From MPNP01 sp965215545 (GTDB taxonomy: Bacteria > Pseudomonadota > Alphaproteobacteria > Rhodobacterales > Rhodobacteraceae), in the NCBI GenBank assembly GCA_965215545.1, contig OZ244066.1, positions 1,240,001-1,304,000 of the forward strand: 64,000 nucleotides of DNA, given 5' to 3'. Position numbers and translations under genes: made by a program. Positions 55,846-64,000 of this stretch are shown in pieces; the stretch's first letter is position 1, and each line of letters starts with the position of its first letter. The notes below the pieces were generated by a model. That model ran no database searches, was not told where the DNA came from, and saw only the letters and a list, made by a program, of their open reading frames with translations.

Positions 55846-56747
55846 AGCTGGTACCTCCGCAGCCGGGTCTGGATGCCAAAGAGATAGATGCAGACACCGA
55901 TCAGGATGACGGCGAACATTGTCCCGGCAACGGCTGACCCCATGTGCGGGTCCCCGAGTTGCAGCTGGAAGCCGAAAAAGGTGCGATACATGAATGTCCC
56001 GAGGATATCGGTCGAAAAGGCCGGTCCGGCGAGGGCCCCCTGCGCTGCATAGATCAGGTCGAAAGCATTGAAATTGCCCACGAAGGTCAGGATCGAGATG
56101 ATCCCGATCGAAGGAAGAATCAGCGGCAGTTTGATCCGCCAGAATGCCGCCATCCCGGTGATGCCATCGACTTCTCCCGCTTCAAGAACGTCATCGGGGA
56201 TGGCCAGCAGGGCTGCGTAGATCAGCATCATCGGAATCCCGACGAACTGCCAGACGGAGATCAGCGAGAGGGTGGTCAGCGCCGACTCCTCACGTCCCAG
56301 CCACGGTGCAAAGAGGGACTTGAGTCCGACGGCATCCAGCATGGACGGTGCGATGCCCCAGATGGGTGAGAGGATGAGTTTCCAGGCAAACCCGACAATG
56401 ACAAAGCTCAGGATGGTCGGAATGAAGATTGCTGAACGGTAGACGGTGGAAAAACGCAGGCGGGGATGGCTGAGAAGGGCGGCAAGGGCAACGCCGATCG
56501 GGTTCTGGACCAGCATGTGAATGAAGAAAAACCAGAAATTGTTGCCAAGGGCATTCCAGAACTGCTCGGCCCACACAGGATCACCGAAGAGTGTCTGGAA
56601 ATTTGCCAGGCCAACAAAGACCCGCTCCTGACCGGCTTGCGCGTAGAGTGCCAGCCGCAACGTGTTGAACAGTGGAAAGATCATGACCACCGAGTAGACC
56701 ACGACGGCCGGGGTCAGAAAAACCAGAATGTGCCAGCGGTTCCTCAT
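55842..56747 (-). CDS. sugar ABC transporter permease (MalF type)
   Basis: A 301-residue CUT1 permease partner of the MalG-type protein. It begins with a membrane helix (ILVFLTPAVVVYSVVMIFPLF) and has the EAA loop DDVLEAGEVDGITGMAAFWRIKLPL. About six helices are visible. It starts about 58 bases after the binding-protein stop. Confidence 0.92.
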   Translation of the reverse strand: MRNRWHILVFLTPAVVVYSVVMIFPLFNTLRLALYAQAGQERVFVGLANFQTLFGDPVWAEQFWNALGNNFWFFFIHMLVQNPIGVALAALLSHPRLRFSTVYRSAIFIPTILSFVIVGFAWKLILSPIWGIAPSMLDAVGLKSLFAPWLGREESALTTLSLISVWQFVGIPMMLIYAALLAIPDDVLEAGEVDGITGMAAFWRIKLPLILPSIGIISILTFVGNFNAFDLIYAAQGALAGPAFSTDILGTFMYRTFFGFQLQLGDPHMGSAVAGTMFAVILIGVCIYLFGIQTRLRRYQL

Positions 56748-56805
56748 GCAGGGACCCCGACAAGGGCGACCCGGGCAGCAGAACTGCCCGGGCGATCACA
56801 TGGGA

Positions 56806-58059
56806 TTATTGCTGCGGCGCATACCAGGATGCCAGACCTTCCTGCAGGTCGGCGGACACCGTTTCGGGTGTCGCGGTGCCCCGGATTGCGGCGACGGAAG
56901 CCCCCCATGTCTCGGTCTCGAGATTGGGGGTGCCGCGTGAGAGGATCTGGTAGGTTGAGCGAATGGTCGACTCACACTCGCTCCGCCAGCTGACAAATGC
57001 GTTGGCCAGCGGATCGTCCAGAGTGACCGGTGTGCTTGACAGCGGAAAGAATCCTGGCAGTGCGTTGCCGAAGATCGAGGCGAATTCCGGCGATCCCACC
57101 CAGGCAAGGAAAGTTCTGGCTGCGTCCTGATTGGGGCTGGCGGCATTCAGCCCGATGCCGATGTCCGTGTGATCGGAGATATAGCACGTATCGCCCGCGT
57201 TCCTGACCGGGGGTTTGAAGACTCCCATAGCGAAGTCGGCCTGTGAGTTGAAGCCGGCGATTTCCCAGGATCCTGCCGGATAGATGGCCGCCCGGCCCAG
57301 GGTGAAGAGGTTCTGGCTGTCAGGATAGGTCTGGGCTTCATAGCCATCACCGAGATAGTCCGACCACCTTGCCAGTGCCCGGTAGGGAGCAACCCACATC
57401 TCGTCAGTCAGTTTCTGATCACCACGGATCAGAGCCTGCCGTCCCTCTTCGCCCTTCCAGTAGTTCGGGCCGATGTTCTGATAGCCCATCGTGGCGGCTT
57501 CCCACTGGTCATTGGTTCCCATGGACATGGGGATATAGCTGCCGTCCGCCTTGATGGCATCAAGGACAGCATAGAACTCATTCTCGGTTTCCGGCACATC
57601 AAGCCCAAGTTCGGCAAAGACATCCGCGTTGTAGATGAAGCCGTGAATCACCGAGGCCATCGGGACACAGAAGGTGGCTGAGCCATCATCGGTTTGCCAG
57701 GCTGATTTGGCGACCGCAGAGAAATTCTTCATGGCCTCCATGTCATCAAGATCAACCAGATGCCCTTGTTCGTAGAGCACCAGAGAGGCATCAAACGGAC
57801 GGCAGGTGATCAGATCGCCAGCAGTGCCACCCGCGAGTTTGGAGTTGAGAGCCGCATTGTATTCTGTCGGCGCCGACGGCGTGAACTCGACCGCAATATC
57901 CGGATATCTGGCCTCAAATGCCGGAATGATCATGTTCTGCCAGATCAACAGGTCGTCATTGCGCCAGCTTTCAATCGTCAGCGTTGCATTCTGGGCATTG
58001 GCACCCGCGGACGCAAGAAGCGTTCCAAGTACCATCAGTTTCAAGAGTGCGTGTTTCAT
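56806..58059 (-). CDS. extracellular sugar-binding protein of ABC importer
   Basis: A 417-residue CUT1 solute-binding protein. A cleavable signal peptide (MKHALLKLMVLGTLLASAGA) precedes the mature lobe starting near QNATLTIESW. The family pattern is visible: AFEARYPDIAVEF, LNSKLAGGTAGDLI, FIYNADVFAELGLDVPETENEF and the late WVGSPEFASIFGNALPGFFP. The start at 58059 has an AAAGGAAAGG site and the signal peptide; the longer frame to 58332 has no similarity. It is the first gene of the operon; the nearest promoter candidate is 400 bases upstream. Confidence 0.93.
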   Translation of the reverse strand: MKHALLKLMVLGTLLASAGANAQNATLTIESWRNDDLLIWQNMIIPAFEARYPDIAVEFTPSAPTEYNAALNSKLAGGTAGDLITCRPFDASLVLYEQGHLVDLDDMEAMKNFSAVAKSAWQTDDGSATFCVPMASVIHGFIYNADVFAELGLDVPETENEFYAVLDAIKADGSYIPMSMGTNDQWEAATMGYQNIGPNYWKGEEGRQALIRGDQKLTDEMWVAPYRALARWSDYLGDGYEAQTYPDSQNLFTLGRAAIYPAGSWEIAGFNSQADFAMGVFKPPVRNAGDTCYISDHTDIGIGLNAASPNQDAARTFLAWVGSPEFASIFGNALPGFFPLSSTPVTLDDPLANAFVSWRSECESTIRSTYQILSRGTPNLETETWGASVAAIRGTATPETVSADLQEGLASWYAPQQ

Positions 58060-58469
58060 CAAACGTACCTTTCCTTTGCTAAGCGAATCGTTGCGGGGTC
58101 TCTGCCAGAGACATGGCCGGTCGCAGATGCCCACCGGTGTTCGCCGACAAGGCCTGTCCATCATTCCGCGACACCCCGTTTGGCAACGAGCATGGCTGTC
58201 TTGACACCCCCGGCGGATTTCAAGTGCTCCCTGGACAACATGCGCCGCCATCCTGGCAACCTGTCTCACGATCCACAGGGCCCGGTCGCGCGATATGGCA
58301 TTGTCCGCCGCGCCAGAGCAGAGTTCCAGCAAGGCCTGCCGGAGCGCATCGAAGCCGTGAACAGGGCACCAGCTGCCGCCAGTGCCGGTTGTGGGTCAAT
58401 GGCAGGTGTGCCCTGATGCCGCTGCTTCGTGACGGGAGCCGACACGTGCTTCTCCTTCATGCCCCGGCA

Positions 58470-58497
58470 ACCATACCATTCAAATACCATTCGTCAA
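58470..58497 (-). promoter_or_regulatory. operon promoter with overlapping direct-repeat operator
   Basis: On the minus strand TTGACG (58497-58492) and TATGGT (58475-58470) are spaced by 16 bases. Between and across them lie two copies of ATACCATTC (58473-58481 and 58484-58492, plus strand), 11 bases apart, i.e. one helical turn. This is what a repressor operator overlapping the promoter would look like; GntR-type proteins often bind TGGTAT half sites, but no regulator gene is in the window. Confidence 0.5.
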
Positions 58498-58548
58498 CCA
58501 ACGACTGCATTCTCCGGCCTTGCTTCAAGTGATCCCGGTCACTGTCGG

Positions 58549-58578
58549 TTGCGACAGGTCATAAGGTGACACTATACT
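58549..58578 (+). promoter_or_regulatory. promoter candidate for the sugar kinase gene
   Basis: TTGCGA (58549-58554) and TATACT (58573-58578) spaced by 18 bases. Transcription would start at about 58585, only about three bases before the ATG, implying a leaderless mRNA. Confidence 0.45.
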
Positions 58579-58587
58579 CAACGGATC

Positions 58588-59475
58588 ATGATTGACACCG
58601 ATATCTCAACATTCCTTGCCATTGATGGCGGCGGCACTCATTGCCGCTTTGTCCTCATTCATGCCGGACGGCGATTTGAGGCGAGTGGGGGCGCCGCCAA
58701 CCCATCGACCGATTTTGCTGCAACGGTGGCACTCATCATCCAGGGTCTTCGGCAGATCGCGGCAGCCGCGGGTCTTGCGGAGAACGAGATGTCTGCCATC
58801 CCGGCTTTTGTCGGTCTTGCTGGCCTGATTGGCTCCCGGATCCGTGATCGCCTGCAAGCGGCTCTGCCGCTTCAACATGTCAGGCTGGTCGATGATCGAT
58901 CGGCATCCGTTCAGGGTGCGCTGGGAACAGATGATGGCTATGTGGCCAATTGCGGTACCGGGTCATTCTTTGCTGCCCAAAGCGATGGCCGGCACCGATT
59001 TGCCGGCGGTTGGGGTCCAGTGCTTGGTGACGAGGCATCGGCCCAGTGGATGGGCCGTTCTGCCCTGTCCGCTGCAGTGTGTTCCGTTGACGGCACCGTC
59101 CCCACATCACCACTTGTCAGAGAAATCCTTGCCCGATTTGAGGATGCGGCAGGCATTGTTGACTTTGCCAGCCGGGCCACTCCTGCCGATCGTGGTGCCA
59201 TAGCACCCGCCGTCATCCGCTGGGCTGCCGCCGATGACCCGTTGGCACGGCGTCTTCTCCGGGCAGGCGCAAGTCATGTGGCCGAGATGCTGCAGCACCT
59301 GGGTTGGCAGCCCGGCAACCCGATCTGCCTCATGGGCGGGCTGGGCCCGCACTATGCCACGTTGCTGCCGGTCGACATGCAGCTGTCGATCAGGCAGTCA
59401 CGGGGTGAGGCAATCGATGGGGCATTGGCTCTGGCGCGGGACCATGCAGCAGAGGTTGGACAGGCGTATCGCTGA
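58588..59475 (+). CDS. BadF/BadG/BcrA/BcrD-type sugar kinase (N-acetylglucosamine kinase-like)
   Basis: A 295-residue ASKHA-fold kinase. The phosphate-1 motif is LAIDGGGTHCRFVLI, phosphate-2 is NCGTGSFFAA, followed by GGWGPVLGDEASAQWMGR, and the adenosine region is ICLMGGLG. This pattern is that of N-acetylglucosamine/glucosamine kinases in the BadF family. Divergent from the sugar ABC operon, it probably phosphorylates the imported sugar, making an amino sugar a reasonable but unproven substrate. No ribosome binding site is visible and no alternative in-frame start exists nearby. Confidence 0.87.
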   Translation: MIDTDISTFLAIDGGGTHCRFVLIHAGRRFEASGGAANPSTDFAATVALIIQGLRQIAAAAGLAENEMSAIPAFVGLAGLIGSRIRDRLQAALPLQHVRLVDDRSASVQGALGTDDGYVANCGTGSFFAAQSDGRHRFAGGWGPVLGDEASAQWMGRSALSAAVCSVDGTVPTSPLVREILARFEDAAGIVDFASRATPADRGAIAPAVIRWAAADDPLARRLLRAGASHVAEMLQHLGWQPGNPICLMGGLGPHYATLLPVDMQLSIRQSRGEAIDGALALARDHAAEVGQAYR

Positions 59476-59644
59476 TTTCCTGCGGTCGGAACCCGGGCCG
59501 GGTCAGAGCGCGTCAGTGCTGTGCCCAGCATCAGGAGCAAGGGATCGATGACGGCCACCCACGGCCATGCCAGGGCTGGATTCATCAAGCATCGGCAGGG
59601 TTCAAGATCATCTGTCTCTGGCTGACCCGCTGTTGATGCCGCCC

Positions 59645-59775
59645 TTGCCTGGACGTTCATTTGATGTGCATGCCGCCGTCATCGAAATCATGGATCCGGT
59701 CGGGTTTGATCACGAGCTGCACGGTCTCCCCCCGCCTGATCGGTGATTGGCCAAACATCCGGGCCGTCAGGGCGA
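59645..59775 (-). pseudogene. remnant of the 3' end of a second MalK-type ATPase gene
   Basis: The minus strand encodes only the last 40 or so residues of a MalK/UgpC ATPase (ALTARMFGQSPIRRGETVQ... ending FDDGGMHIK), parallel to the end of the intact gene at 52986 (FDDDGMRIK). The upstream sequence diverges abruptly at 59776. Differences between the copies are mostly silent or conservative, so the fragment diverged as a gene before being cut off, or came from a related locus. Confidence 0.75.
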
Positions 59776-60568
59776 GGACCCAGATCCTGATCTGCAGGAT
59801 CGCATGACAGGATGGGGATGAGGGATGGTTCCTGAATTCCAGAGCCCTGTGCGGGTGCATGCACACTGTGACCTTGGTCCCATCCCGGCGGTAAACTGCC
59901 ATCCGGGCTCCTGTCCGACCACCGCATGCTGGCTGCTCTCCACGGCAATCTCCCGAATTCCGTCTGATGCCTTGGCAAATCCCACGAAGCCACCCATCGT
60001 TCTCTCAGCGAGGGACAAAGCTCGGGACAGTCCCTGACTGTATTTCATCGATAGAGATCGTCTCATTGGGAATGGCCTGTCTTGAACAACCGGAAAGAGT
60101 GGACCGGATGGGCCTGACGGCATTGCCATTCATTCATTGGACAGAGGTTCGGGCTGATAGGGGGCTGGCGCGCGACCGCTGTGAAGCCGCTGCCTCCCTG
60201 GACATATCTCGCCCGGTGGCCAGACGAGGCAGGGCTTTGCTGCCGGATGTGCACCGATGCATGATGGAGTTAAGTGGGTGGCGTTGGCCGACCCCAGACC
60301 CCGGTGCCACCAATTGCCGACTCTTCGTTGAAGCCGTCCTCGGACGGACCGGGGCGTTTATGGGGTTCGCAGCCATGACTTCAGTTCCCCTTGCCACAAA
60401 CGGTTCCGGAACATCTTGCACCGCGTCAACACACTTCATTCAGGAGGGTGTGCCCTTGGTCCTGTCGGACTCTTGCGATTGCCTGCCGTTCGCGGTGGCT
60501 GTGGTTGTATGGACTTCTACCAGGTTATATATCAGTAAAGACAGAACTGGTTAGAAATAGGTAGAGCT
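59776..60568. other. region upstream of the second orphan ATPase
   Basis: About 0.8 kb with no recognisable gene. The last 100 bases are AT-rich and include a promoter candidate at 60506-60534. Confidence 0.45.
60506..60534 (+). promoter_or_regulatory. promoter candidate for the second orphan ATPase
   Basis: TTGTAT (60506-60511) and TATATC (60529-60534) with a 17-base spacer in an AT-rich stretch 35 bases before the GTG start. Confidence 0.5.
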
Positions 60569-61735
60569 GTGGATCCAGTCAGAAACCCATTCGCACCTGG
60601 AGCAGGTTCACAACCACCAGAACTTGCTGGTCGAGACGAAATCATCAATAATGCCATCATCGCGTTCAAGCGCACGAAGATCGGACGGCATGCGCGACCT
60701 CAAATGCTTCTGGGGCTGCGTGGGACCGGCAAGACAGTCCTGCTGAACAGGATTGAGAATGTCGCCGGAGACAATGATTACATAACTTCGGCGATTGAAG
60801 CTCCGGAGAGAGAATCATTGGTGGAGCTTCTGTACCCGAAAATGCAACACACTCTCCGCAAGCTCTCGCATATCGAGTCTGCCAAGGCAAAAACGCATGC
60901 GGCCTTCAAAGCACTGGGAAGTTTTGCAGCCGTATTCAAGATTCAGATGGGTGATTTCTCGATTTCCGTTGATCCTGAACCTGGAGTGGCTGACAGCGGA
61001 AATTTGGAATACGATCTCTCTGATATGTTCGTCGCAATCGGGGCTGCGGCCCGGGCCGCAGGCAAGGGCTGGTGTCTCTTGATCGATGAAGTTCAATATC
61101 TTGATGAAGACGAACTCGCAGCCCTGATCGTTGCCATACACAAAATGAGTCAAAAGCAACTTCCCGTCACTTTTTTTGGTGCAGGCTTGCCGCAGTTGGC
61201 TGGTCTGTCCGGTAATGCCAAATCTTATGCCGAACGGCTCTTTACCTATCCGAAGGTCGGCGCACTGGATGAACGTGCTGCGATGCAGGCGGTCAGAGGT
61301 CCAATCAATGACGAAGGAGAAGACATAACCGCTGATGCACTGAGAAAACTCGTGGAAATAACAAAGGGTTATCCGTACTTCCTCCAGGAGTGGGGCTTCC
61401 AGTCCTGGAACACTGCTGACAGGTCGCCCATCAATCCGGGCGATGTTGAGGTCGCCACGGGTGATGCGTTGCGAAGATTGGACAATGGGTTTTTTCGTGT
61501 TCGCTTTGATCGATTGACACCAAGAGAGCGAGAGTACGTCATCGCGATGTCGAAGCTTGGCAAAGGCCCTTACCGCTCATCGGATGTGGCCAACCAACTC
61601 GGCGACACGCCAAATCATCTCGGGCCTCGGCGAGCCAAAATCATCGCAAAGGGAATGATTTATAGCCCTCAGTATGGCGATATCGATTTCACCGTTCCCA
61701 TGTTTGATGATTATCTGCGGCGGCATTGGAGCTGA
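60569..61735 (+). CDS. orphan AAA ATPase, Orc1/Cdc6-like or STAND-type (paralogue 2)
   Basis: A 388-residue P-loop ATPase clearly paralogous to the product of 4985-6157 over its full length. It shares the leader NPFAPGAG..PPELAGRD, Walker A GLRGTGKT at 49-56, Walker B CLLIDE at 169-174, FFGAGLPQL, SYAERLFTYPKVGAL, GYPYFLQEWGFQSWN and the C-terminal MIYSPQYGDIDFTVP. The start is GTG with only a weak GTAGAG upstream. AT-richer codon use than neighbouring genes and the absence of any operon partner suggest horizontal acquisition. Role unknown. Confidence 0.87.
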   Translation: MDPVRNPFAPGAGSQPPELAGRDEIINNAIIAFKRTKIGRHARPQMLLGLRGTGKTVLLNRIENVAGDNDYITSAIEAPERESLVELLYPKMQHTLRKLSHIESAKAKTHAAFKALGSFAAVFKIQMGDFSISVDPEPGVADSGNLEYDLSDMFVAIGAAARAAGKGWCLLIDEVQYLDEDELAALIVAIHKMSQKQLPVTFFGAGLPQLAGLSGNAKSYAERLFTYPKVGALDERAAMQAVRGPINDEGEDITADALRKLVEITKGYPYFLQEWGFQSWNTADRSPINPGDVEVATGDALRRLDNGFFRVRFDRLTPREREYVIAMSKLGKGPYRSSDVANQLGDTPNHLGPRRAKIIAKGMIYSPQYGDIDFTVPMFDDYLRRHWS

Positions 61736-62136
61736 CCAGAGGATCCGCGTTCCAACATCATTGAACTGATGAAGGCAGGGACTTCAGCCTGGCGTGAACA
61801 TCTTCCATCCTGGACTGTCGGTTGAGGCGCTGCATGATGGGTAGCGCGTCGGTCCGTCCCTGGTGCCGCCTGGTGGCGTTGCCAAGAGCCACCGGACTGT
61901 TCGGGGCTTGGTAAACCGGTGCAGCAGGGAGATCCAGACTGCCCAGGATGTGCAGATGGGTCAAGGAACGTCTTGTGCAGGGCAACGATGTCCTCTCCCG
62001 ATGACACCGATTCAGGAGCTCCGTTTCACCCTCGATGACAACAGGCACATCGCCCCTGTGGCGCCGATGACCTGACGCAGGTGCGTCAGGGGCCGGGATG
62101 GGATGCAGGGGCGCGCCGGGCTTTTGGACCGGAAGA
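61736..62136. other. gene-free stretch downstream of the second ATPase
   Basis: About 0.4 kb between convergent genes; no gene, repeat or clear terminator recognised. Confidence 0.45.
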
Positions 62137-62832
62137 CTATAGCGGGTTCGGCTCGGGAGAAACGGTCTGTTCTGATGGGATTGGCAGACCCTTGACAATC
62201 CCATGCCGGATGACATCGGGGCTGTAGGGACTGCGGGCAAAGACCGCAACGACCATGGGCTCGAAGGTGCTCAGGGGCTCGTTGGTGTAGGCAGGATCGA
62301 ACGAGGCCTGATCCCACCTGTGGCAGAAGTCCTTGCAGGATTGGAAGAAAATGTGGTCGCGGTACTGTTCGTGGACGCCTGACTCCCAGTCATAGTGGTC
62401 GGCGGTGGCCGCGGTATGGAAAATCCCGTGATGCTCGACCACCCACGAGACTTCCTCGCGGACGAACGGTCGGAGGACCTCGGCCGAGAATCGATCATGA
62501 TGTCTGGGTGCCAGGACATCCCCGATGTCATGCAGCAGGGCCGCCACGATCCAGTCGGCATCACCTCCATCACGATAGGCACGGGTTGCTGCCTGCAAGG
62601 CATGATCCAGCCGGGTGATTGTGCTACCGTGCATGAGATCATCGCCATTGCGGGTCAACTCATCCAGCACTTTGGCGGCGCTCAGGGCATGATGTGCGGC
62701 ATCATGCCGGGTTGCAAGTTCCCTTGTGGAGCGATCGACCAATTCGGTGTACCCCCGCGCGCTGTGTGGGCCAGTCCCGCCACAAAGTGATGCACCCTGG
62801 CCGATGGACAGATTACGGGCAGTGACCGACAT
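62137..62832 (-). CDS. HD-domain protein, PhnZ/MIOX-like
   Basis: A 231-residue HD-domain protein. Conserved metal-binding parts are HALQAATRAYRDGGD, the core IVAALLHDIGDVLAP, HHDRFSAEVLRPFV and VVEHHGIFH, and the C-terminal half has DFCHRWDQASFDP and LSTFEPMVVAVFAR. This layout matches the branch of HD proteins that includes PhnZ-type and myo-inositol oxygenase-like mixed-valent di-iron oxygenases, rather than HD phosphohydrolases. Substrate unknown. The ATG at 62832 is the likely start; a TTG at 62877 is in frame. Divergent from adenine deaminase. Confidence 0.75.
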   Translation of the reverse strand: MSVTARNLSIGQGASLCGGTGPHSARGYTELVDRSTRELATRHDAAHHALSAAKVLDELTRNGDDLMHGSTITRLDHALQAATRAYRDGGDADWIVAALLHDIGDVLAPRHHDRFSAEVLRPFVREEVSWVVEHHGIFHTAATADHYDWESGVHEQYRDHIFFQSCKDFCHRWDQASFDPAYTNEPLSTFEPMVVAVFARSPYSPDVIRHGIVKGLPIPSEQTVSPEPNPL

Positions 62833-62953
62833 TGGCAATCGGTCATTTTGGGCCTGACCCTTATCTTGCCTGGCCAATCATGGTAGGGATTGCAGGTGAG
62901 ACGGTATGGGCCTGTCGCCAACAGGGCGCAGACCCCCAGGATGGGAGCGATCC

Positions 62954-64000
62954 ATGGCGGCAACCCCGACCCATTGGCATGCGATGTTGGCCGAGTTGGT
63001 CGCGGTTGCAGCAGGTCGGCAGACCGCGGATCTGGTGTTTCGGCAGTGCCAGCTGGTCAATGTCCAGAGCAGGGAAGTCGTCCCTGATCAGGATCTGGCG
63101 ATCGTCGGTGGGCGTTTTGCCTATTGTGGTCCTGATGCCTCGCACTGTGTCGGGGCGGAGACCAGGGTTGTTGATGTGAAGGGCCTGTTTGCTGTGCCTG
63201 GCCTGTGTGATGCCCATATGCATGTCGAGTCGGGCATGCTGACCCCAGCCCGTTTTGCCGAAGCCGTCATTCCCCACGGCACAACGACGATGGTCATCGA
63301 TCCCCATGAAATTGCCAATGTCCTCGGCCTTGAGGGCGTACGATTGATGAACGAAGAGGCCCGTTTGCAACCGGTGAACCTCTTCGTGCAGATTCCCTCC
63401 TGCGTCCCGTCGGCACCGGGTCTTGAGACCCCGGGTGCCTGTCTCGGGCCAGCCGAGGTCGCCAAGGCCCTGCAATGGCCCAATGTCATTGGTCTGGGTG
63501 AGATGATGAATTTTCCGGGCGCGGCCGCCGGGAATGAGAGGATGCTTGAAGAGATGGCCTTGACCATGGCGGCTGGCAAAACCGTTGGCGGCCATTATGC
63601 ATCACCGGACCTCGGTCGCGATTTTCATGCCTATGTGGCCAGCGGTCCAGCCGATGATCACGAGGGGACCCGGGAGATCGATGCCATTGCCCGGGTCCGC
63701 CAGGGCATGCGGGCCATGCTGCGCCTGGGTTCGGCCTGGCATGATGTCGAGAGCCAGATCACCGCAATTGTCGAGAAAGGGCTGGATCCGCGCAATTTCC
63801 TGCTCTGTACCGATGATTGCAATGCCGGAACTCTTGTCCATGACGGTCACATGGACAGGGTCGTCCGGCACACCATCGCCTGTGGCTGCGATCCTCTTGT
63901 TGCCCTGCAGATGGCCACGATCAACACCGCATCCCACTTTGGCCTTGAACGGGAACTGGGCTCGATTGCGCCGGGACGGCGCGCGGACCTGATCCTGACC
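62954..64000 (+). CDS. ade: adenine deaminase (3' end beyond window)
   Basis: The frame is open from the ATG at 62954 to the window end (349 codons), so the gene is cut by the boundary; the family is usually 550-600 residues. Adenine deaminase converts adenine to hypoxanthine. Family motifs are clear: GLCDAHMHVESGML with metal-binding histidines, MVIDPHEIANVLG, VIGLGEMMNFPG, GGHYASPDL, and LLCTDDCNAGTLVHDGHMDRVVR. GGGAG lies six bases before the start. It is divergent from the HD-domain gene. Confidence 0.93.
   Translation, partial: MAATPTHWHAMLAELVAVAAGRQTADLVFRQCQLVNVQSREVVPDQDLAIVGGRFAYCGPDASHCVGAETRVVDVKGLFAVPGLCDAHMHVESGMLTPARFAEAVIPHGTTTMVIDPHEIANVLGLEGVRLMNEEARLQPVNLFVQIPSCVPSAPGLETPGACLGPAEVAKALQWPNVIGLGEMMNFPGAAAGNERMLEEMALTMAAGKTVGGHYASPDLGRDFHAYVASGPADDHEGTREIDAIARVRQGMRAMLRLGSAWHDVESQITAIVEKGLDPRNFLLCTDDCNAGTLVHDGHMDRVVRHTIACGCDPLVALQMATINTASHFGLERELGSIAPGRRADLILT

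Larger units (their letters stand above)
58060..58587. other. divergent control region of the sugar locus
   Basis: About 0.53 kb between the binding-protein gene and the kinase gene. It contains two promoter candidates and a direct-repeat operator, listed separately. The 400 bases nearest the binding-protein gene hold no recognised gene and would be an unusually long leader. Confidence 0.5.

Overview
This is a GC-rich chromosomal window that reads as an alphaproteobacterium, probably free-living and Rhodospirillales-like; that placement is inferred from gene content and order, not from a phylogeny. Supporting signs are the hemD-mic60-hemY cluster divergent from tsaD, the mutM/ubiE/ubiB block downstream of rpsT and an enoyl-CoA hydratase, the petABC cytochrome bc1 operon, a DUF1244 protein and the alphaproteobacterial type of GyrB and DnaA.

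Layout. 1-4.3 kb: rplT, pheS (no pheT follows), a DUF1244 gene, rsmD, a ferredoxin-reductase-like flavoprotein and a peroxiredoxin. 4.3-6.9 kb: an orphan AAA ATPase inside otherwise gene-free DNA. 6.9-17 kb: pterin dehydratase/FemAB-like pair, a RidA-like gene, MlaC, an exonuclease-CBS-DUF294 fusion overlapping a class A penicillin-binding protein, and an NAD salvage group (GNAT, pncA, pncB). 17-24 kb: the replication-initiation group, with dnaA-dnaN-recF on the minus strand and gyrB facing them. 24.6-28.3 kb: a GH13 phosphorylase, most likely glucosylglycerate phosphorylase, divergent from glycerate 2-kinase. 28.3-34.3 kb: a frameshifted secreted protein, rpsT, then about 4.6 kb of decayed DNA holding an AlbA_2 (Schlafen-type) remnant, small coiled-coil/membrane genes, a nested palindrome and a TPR-like fragment. 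34.3-40.5 kb: enoyl-CoA hydratase, an ABC-2 exporter pair, mutM, ubiE, ubiB and tRNA-Thr(CGU). 40.5-47.5 kb: hemY, mic60-like, hemD, then tsaD, an EVE-domain gene and ahcY. 47.5-50.2 kb: a second accessory stretch with small membrane proteins and a 0.42-0.44 kb direct duplication. 50.2-53 kb: petABC. 53-59.5 kb: a sugar ABC operon with a Gfo/Idh dehydrogenase and a divergent BadF-type sugar kinase, bracketed by two copies of the 3' end of the ABC ATPase gene. 59.5-64 kb: a paralogue of the first orphan ATPase, an HD-domain (PhnZ/MIOX-like) gene and adenine deaminase, which runs off the window.

How it fits together. The housekeeping blocks keep the order expected for the group but are spaced apart by accessory DNA with remnants and duplications. 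The two orphan ATPases, the small membrane-anchored coiled-coil proteins and the repeats flanking the sugar operon are the least explained parts. The glucosylglycerate phosphorylase/glycerate kinase pair and the sugar ABC/kinase locus are coherent catabolic modules.
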